64,000 nucleotides of DNA from Paragonimus westermani (taxonomy: Eukaryota; Platyhelminthes; Trematoda; Plagiorchiida; Troglotrematidae), in contig QNGE01001332.1 of the NCBI GenBank assembly GCA_008508345.1, forward strand, positions 62,001 to 126,000, written 5' to 3'. A program made the translations under genes and the position numbers. Each line of letters begins with the position of its first letter. Position 1 is the first letter of the stretch. The notes beneath the pieces were generated by a model. That model saw only the letters and a list, made by a program, of their open reading frames with translations. It had not been told where the DNA came from and made no database searches. Below are positions 59,601 through 64,000 of the stretch, one piece after another.

Positions 59601-62600
59601 TTCATTAGAATTACTGAAGCCTTCTCAAGCAGTTCTATAGCCTTATTAGTTTATCTTGTCAAACGTAAAACCTGAATACACAAACTGTCACCAGTCTGAA
59701 CGAAGATTCTGACATACCTTATTTGACCGTATTTCTAACAATTTCAAAGGAACTCGAAGAACACCACCGTCAACAATATTTACTGTTACTAATTCTCCAC
59801 GCATTTGATTGCAGTTCAAAATTACACCGCGTACACCTCTTGGTAATCTCACTAAAATCTTGAATACTCATCTCGCAAAAATTTGTTTTGTCTACGTTGA
59901 ATAGGTTTCTTACTTCACCTGACACTAAACTTACGTTCTACGGACTTCGTCATTATTGTGTGGTGATTGGTTGTAGATTAAAGCAGTCGTCAATAATAGA
60001 AATCAGAATTTTTAGTCAAAGTTTTGTGTTCGCTCGAATGAGGACATAACAAGGTGTAAGCTACGTACCGAGTAGTTACACTATAAAAGAGATTTTGCAA
60101 TATCAGTGCCATTCACAGGATCACTTAAACGATTCAGTAACAACTATCCATGATATACCTGATGAGATGCGTGTGAAAGAATGAGTGTTCTGAACCCTGT
60201 AACATGAACAGATCCCCTAAGCAGCTACTGTCTTCCCTACAACAAGGAGACGAAATTGATTGTTTCGCTGTGTGAGAACTGATCAGAAACGTGCGCAAGA
60301 ACACCTTATTGTGATAGCTGTCAAAAAGGTCCAATTAATTGTGAGCTTCAAAATTAACTAAGAGGTTTACTAAATTGTAAACTTCCCGGTCATCCATTCC
60401 ACGAATAAATCAAAATGGGTCCTTTCAATGGAGGACAAAAATAACATAACAGGGGTTTATGAAATTAATAAGAAGATATACATATCGATAAAGGAAGCAT
60501 CTTATCGATCGATGGAGTGGTATGTATAGCCTTTTCAGACAACGTTCAAACGGAAAGGCGGCTGTCAGAAAGAAGGTATTCATGTGTAAATGGCACACAC
60601 CATTCTTCTCAAGGCAAATTCCGAGATATGTGACACTTGGAGACGGATTGTGAATTCATACACCGAGAGAAGGAGCTATTAAATGCAACAGGATGTTTAG
60701 ATTCGGTTAAACTACAAAAACATAGATCATCTGAGCGCAAAACTTCATTATTATGAAACTTCAGCTTTGAGACCGGGTTTGCTTCCGTCATGGTTTACTG
60801 GGCAAAGAACCTCATCATCACTATCCTCATTCTTAACAGTACTAAGAGCAATGGTAGTATTTCAATGGTTGTCAGTGACAAAACCTCTAGAAGATTGCGG
60901 TGCACAGCTTGAAAATAAAAGACAAAGAGGCGATAAAACTTAACACAGATGACTTTATCTCACGTATCATTCAGTCTTGAGAAGTTTATATCATGCAAGT
61001 AAACAGTTAAGCTACGACTGTGGTGACGGGACACAGATCCAAATCTCCTTCAGTCATTTTGTGGTTCGAGTTAGTTTTGTTGTTCAACCGGCTACTGGGC
61101 CTCCCTGAAGAAAGTCTGCTATAAAGAATATATGAAAAACTCGACTTGATGGCGGTAAAAGTTTGTTAGTGAATTAAACATTTTTATCAATATTTTATAG
61201 TCTTGACACAGACCATGAAATCCGCTATAATGTATCAGACTTATGCTACAAACAAATGTACAGTATAGAGACGTAAACTGAACGCGACTTAAAACAGGCA
61301 TAGGGACCTGAAACACAAGCGTTATCTATCCGATTCCTTGTTCGTTTTGACAGTAAGTCTAACCATTCGTAAATATTGCCATTTAGAGATCAAACAAAAA
61401 CAGTAACACTACAGATAACCGAGCATTTACACCAAAGACTTTCCCATTTTGAGCTCAAATCTTACAATCAGATACAACCAGTAGTCGCATTTAAATCGTA
61501 TGAACAGGTATAGCATCGCAGGTTAGGTTAACAGACATGAAAACACCGTGTATGTGTTTGGGAGGTGTCTAGTGTATGAAATAAAACAATTAATGTGTGC
61601 TTATCTTTGTGCCTACCTAGCCCAAGAGAAGTGAATTGCTTAGGAAGTTATCTGGCAATGACTGAATAAAGACCCCCCGACTGGTATGTGGAAAGAATCT
61701 CTCTCTGCTGATGGATAGATAAAAAGCATACCAGTACCTACAGTGTTCTGCTGACGGTTGAGAGGACGTAAGAAAAACAACGCTACCTCATAGGGGTTCC
61801 AGTCTGTGCTTATACTAGGTCTGTCCTGTAGATTAGCAACTGACCAAGTCTATCAGAGTCCCCTAATTCACTAGTCATTCGTATTATGACCTCAGTTTCT
61901 GGAATCAAAGCTAGCATTCCGATATGATACATCCGGTTCTTGTCTATCTATACAACTGGCAATAAGGTGGCCTCAAATATGAGTGAAAATACTGCTGAGC
62001 TATTCATACTGTAATTTGACAACGGCCTACTTTAATCACATTAGCTTTTTTCTAAATTGTACCGGTTCGCTAGCTCCTCGGAAATAATTAACATTGAACA
62101 GAGAAGTTCTTAATCCAGACCAGCGCATTATGTAACTGTTCTTTGTACACAAGCAAAGAATTTAAAATGTGTCACTTAAAGTGAATTCATTCTAACATTC
62201 TGAGAATAACGTCAGTTGACTACATCCGACATGTGTAAAGCGGTTTAACTGATGATACAAATCTTGCGACGCTGTGTAATTCCAAAATTTTGTCGATACC
62301 CGATAGTCGAAAACTGCGTTACAATGTCCATTTTTGATACTGGAGTTTAATTCTAGTCCTGTAACTTGTTGACCGGTACTACACTCAGCACACAGACATG
62401 ACAAAATTCACACACCTAAGTTTTTGGCGACAGTCACCTTTGATAACTAGCCAGTCAGGGCAAGCTAAAACTTCCCCTTTGGATTCAGTCGATAATCTCG
62501 TAACCAGGACTTCTCATTCAAGTTGTAATCACACCAACACAATAACCAGAGTCAACTTTCTTGTCAAAATGTTTATTTCAGTGAGACCGCTGTCTCAAAT

Positions 62601-64000
62601 GTGAATGTCATTCATGTTTTGATAAGTTGAGTGGATTATAAATTTTGTCGGACTAAAAATTGGTAAGTAATCTTAAAGGTTTATATACAGTTTTTCTGTC
62701 CTTGATGATTTAATGTTAAGTTATCGAATATAATTTTACACATGAAATTTTCAAAAGTTGATAGGACTTAAGGGACATCACACTTTTGATAAGAACCTAA
62801 TCAAGATGACTAACAAACGCTCACCTCCGCCAGAATCTAAAACCCAAATTTTATTCCAATTGTACTTTACTCCTCAAGACGTATAAAGAATAAGTACCCA
62901 GTCCTCCAGAATGAATTATGCGATTTGTTACCCCTGTGTCTGTTTTAGTTGACGTCTTTTAGGCGAACGCCGATCACTCATCACCCTTCATTTCTCACCT
63001 GTCCCTACAAATAGCCTTTATTTGCTCACCCAACTGTGAAAGCGTTCATTGTTCCGTAGATGGACTAAGTTCTCTGCGGTAGGTCCTTTTGGGTCCAAGA
63101 AGTGACCGCATGATCAATGAAGGTTAATTATATCCAAGTTGATTGAATATCTCCTCGTACCCAAACCGAACCACCGACAACCCATACAGTAAGAACGCTC
63201 ATGTCGTACTTCCAGTTTTCTGAATCGGAACCGTCAGTCACCAGTCTCCCTTCCGTATTCCAATGGAGCACCAGTTGTTTTAGCGTTTGTCGGCCAGCGT
63301 ACCAAATTCGATGGAATTGGAGTGGGTCAGCTGAACTAATTATGACAACATGCGTAAGACGAATGAGAAGTGTTGACCGGAAAAACGATCGGTATTAATC
63401 AGAAAACAAACAGCGTCAAGTTGCTTTTTCACCCTTGGATAGTGGTTATTCGGCCACCACATGCCCAAAGATACGGAGCAGATGTCGGCCAGAACAGTGC
63501 AATTTCCGCAAAAAATTCGCATTTCGCATTTGTGCTTCTGGGTGCTGCAAGCTTCCCATGAGAAATTGTCTTGTGACCATTGTCTAACACGTATAGTTTA
63601 CTTTCGTTTTCTCGTTTGAGTAATCTCACAAGTGTGCTTTTTGAAAAATGATATTTGTTATTTAATAAGTCAATCCTAATTAGAACTATACCACCGGTTA
63701 GCTACCCTAATGTGGTTTTGACAATCAGTTATCACGTGGCTTAACGAAATGGGTAACTGTTCACTAGTCGGTCTATTGCAAGAAAACAACACTCACAGTC
63801 AGCAAGATAATCACAGCACATGAGTGAATTAAGAAAAAGATCCTTTAGGTTTAAAGTAATTAACGGAAGATAGCGAAATTACGCTGCAGCGGTTTGGTTT
63901 TCGCCCACTGGGTTAGAGGTCAGTCCATAGTGCTTTAAGAAATTTGCATTGTAGTCGCAAATTTTCAGGAACGACCAAATTGGAAAGCAGCGTTTTAGAA
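50641..64000. other. long gene-poor stretch, nothing recognised
   Basis: Over 13 kb I find only scattered open frames of 60-100 codons without a recognisable family, and no complete tRNA, rRNA, hammerhead core or copy of the repeats described above. N-terminal exons of the EPS8-like gene (PTB domain) could lie here on the minus strand as short exons, but I could not identify any. Confidence 0.35.

Noticed and set aside
1..64000. CRISPR arrays, operons, ribosome binding sites, rRNA genes and prophage
   Set aside because: The window is eukaryotic; none of these was seen. No 28S rDNA flanks the R2-like element.

Overview
This is nuclear DNA of a eukaryote, and almost all of it is non-coding. 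The organism is probably a flatworm and most likely a digenean trematode. I base this on very long introns, a mix of an R2-clade retrotransposon, a Penelope-like element (PLE), tRNA-derived repeats and hammerhead ribozymes, and an AT-moderate background. The species cannot be fixed from the sequence alone.

Host gene: three exons on the minus strand read as one EPS8-like (epidermal growth factor receptor pathway substrate 8) gene. Exon 42850-42730 encodes the 'RNV..LN.CLDDI' segment. Exon 41051-40721 encodes the conserved EPS8 mid-region ending in 'EFWAGLG'. Exon 1301-624 encodes the second half of an SH3 domain plus a long disordered C-terminal tail and the stop. Splice signals and phases fit where they can be checked. 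Exons for the first half of the SH3 domain and for the N-terminal PTB region were not found. The gene therefore covers at least 42 kb, and nearly everything between 1.3 kb and 40.7 kb is intron.

Mobile elements: (1) A nearly intact R2-clade non-LTR retrotransposon (about 30340-34056, plus strand, antisense to the host gene) lies outside rDNA. It begins with a complete HDV-like self-cleaving ribozyme and codes for zinc fingers, Myb, reverse transcriptase, CCHC knuckle and restriction-like endonuclease. One in-frame stop breaks zinc finger 2. (2) A PLE (about 48812-46690, minus strand) has a reverse transcriptase and a GIY-YIG endonuclease broken by one in-frame stop. A small hammerhead motif lies just downstream. 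(3) The PLE-associated hammerhead repeat also flanks the R2-like element on both sides, in inverted orientation. On the 5' side it begins at its predicted cleavage site and meets the R2 ribozyme end across a (TAG)7 tract.

Other repeats: an intact type I hammerhead with two decayed relatives; a SINE with a 14-bp target-site duplication and a second copy; a 56-bp-arm foldback hairpin; a tRNA-like/inverted-repeat family in at least three places; and an unclassified dispersed repeat of about 400 bp in two copies. From about 50.6 kb to 64 kb I see no recognisable gene or repeat.
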